Source: Rhodospirillaceae bacterium (GTDB lineage: Bacteria > Pseudomonadota > Alphaproteobacteria > Rhodospirillales > Magnetovibrionaceae). Taken from it: 7,453 nt of DNA. Under the pieces are notes generated by a model. It searched no databases. It was not told where the DNA came from and worked only from the letters and a program-made list of their open reading frames with translations. Both the position numbers and the translations under genes were made by a program. Below, in pieces: positions 7,134-7,453 of the stretch; position 1 is the first letter of the stretch; each line of letters opens with the position of its first letter. The DNA is taken from NCBI GenBank assembly GCA_002732845.1, contig NVSZ01000096.1:1-7453 (forward strand). Direction: 5' to 3'.

Positions 7134-7151
7134 GTTACTTCTAATCCTTAC

Positions 7152-7192
7152 AAAAAGCCTTTTAACCCCTTTGGGTTAAGGGGCTTTTTTTT
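7152..7192 (+). terminator. Rho-independent terminator of aspS
   Basis: Starting 18 nt after the aspS stop, 7152-7168 pairs with 7173-7189 around a 4-nt CTTT loop. The stem has two adjacent G-T wobbles (7160-7161 with 7181-7180) and is otherwise perfect. A run of eight Ts (7185-7192) follows the GC-rich part. The A-rich left flank gives it some capacity on the minus strand as well. Confidence 0.93.
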
Positions 7193-7218
7193 GTTAAGAT
7201 TCAATCTTGTACTTATAG

Positions 7219-7224
7219 TATAAA
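7219..7224 (+). promoter_or_regulatory. Possible -10 element of the PAS gene
   Basis: TATAAA at 7219-7224 is a 5-of-6 match to the -10 consensus in the gap between the aspS terminator and the PAS gene. The sequence 17 nt upstream (AAGATT) is a poor -35. Placement after a strong terminator means a promoter must lie somewhere in 7193-7263, but this exact hexamer is uncertain. Confidence 0.25.
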
Positions 7225-7275
7225 TTAACTAGTTTAAACGGCATAAAGCATACAAGTTACAAAATGAGGTACGGA

Positions 7276-7453
7276 ATGGCTCGAGATTTAACACTAACGG
7301 GTGTCGAAAGAACATTTGATACATCTGATATTATCGTCAGTAAGACCGATCTTAAGGGACGGATGACTTACGTTAATGACACATTCTTGAGAATGGCTGG
7401 TTATACAATCGATGAATGCTTAGGCGAACCGCACAGTAAAATTCGCCACCCTG
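7276..7453 (+). CDS. Aer-like PAS domain protein, 3' end missing
   Basis: The first 59 residues are visible before the window ends. From SDIIVSKTDLKGRMTYVND through GYTIDECLGEP to KIRHP they follow the N-terminal PAS domain of the aerotaxis sensor Aer (E. coli: TTDLQSYITHANDTF, GYTLQELQGQP, VRHP). In Aer this PAS domain binds FAD and senses redox state, so a flavin-based redox or oxygen sensor is likely. The missing part could be a transmembrane chemoreceptor, a kinase or cyclase, or just a stand-alone PAS protein, so the output cannot be told. ATG 7276 is preferred because GAGGT (7266-7270) lies 5 nt upstream; an in-frame ATG at 7264 would add MRYG and has no ribosome binding site. Codons look more AT-rich (ACA, TTA, ATT) than in the upstream genes. 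Confidence 0.8.
   Translation, partial: MARDLTLTGVERTFDTSDIIVSKTDLKGRMTYVNDTFLRMAGYTIDECLGEPHSKIRHP

Noticed and set aside
7221..7247. Flagellar sigma-28 promoter (TAAATTAA, 11 bp, GGCATAAA) before the PAS gene
   Set aside because: The spacing is right and TAAA matches, but the -10 half resembles GCCGATAA at too few positions to call.

Overview
The window carries four complete housekeeping genes and the start of a fifth. In order they are ppk1 (polyphosphate kinase), ppx (exopolyphosphatase), rnd (RNase D, on the minus strand), aspS (aspartyl-tRNA synthetase) and a truncated Aer-like PAS gene. The neighbourhood, the AspRS motif-2 signature ([10 protein letters not shown]), the Ppx type and the PAS N-terminus all suggest an alphaproteobacterium, most like Rhodospirillales and relatives. 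Base composition is moderate in the genes and AT-rich between them. I cannot name a genus from sequence alone.

Bases 1-290 lack a large gene but hold the most interesting material. On the minus strand, roughly 126 down to 12, there is a candidate small RNA of about 110 nt. It has a -10-like TATAAC, a long stem-loop, a short linker and a strong intrinsic terminator ending in two T7 tracts. Both stem-loops present C-only stretches (C6 and C8) in their apical loops, which suggests an RNA that pairs with Shine-Dalgarno-like G-rich sites. On the plus strand, a 21-codon leader ORF at 225-290 has a good ribosome binding site, and its stop codon directly abuts the ppk1 ATG. ppk1 has little Shine-Dalgarno sequence of its own.

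Bases 291-3977 hold ppk1 and ppx, 27 bp apart and probably one transcript, encoding synthesis and hydrolysis of polyphosphate. The key catalytic residues of PPK1 are in place. Ppx has Asp where the GGGSxE signature usually has Glu. rnd (5146 to 3986) converges on ppx with only 8 bp between the stop codons and no terminator. rnd and aspS diverge from a 178-bp region with a perfect 8-7-8 inverted repeat in the rnd leader. aspS looks like the non-discriminating type and ends in a textbook terminator at 7152-7192.

A new transcription unit begins after that terminator with an Aer-type, probably FAD-binding, PAS protein that runs off the right edge. Its first 59 codons look more AT-rich than the genes to its left.
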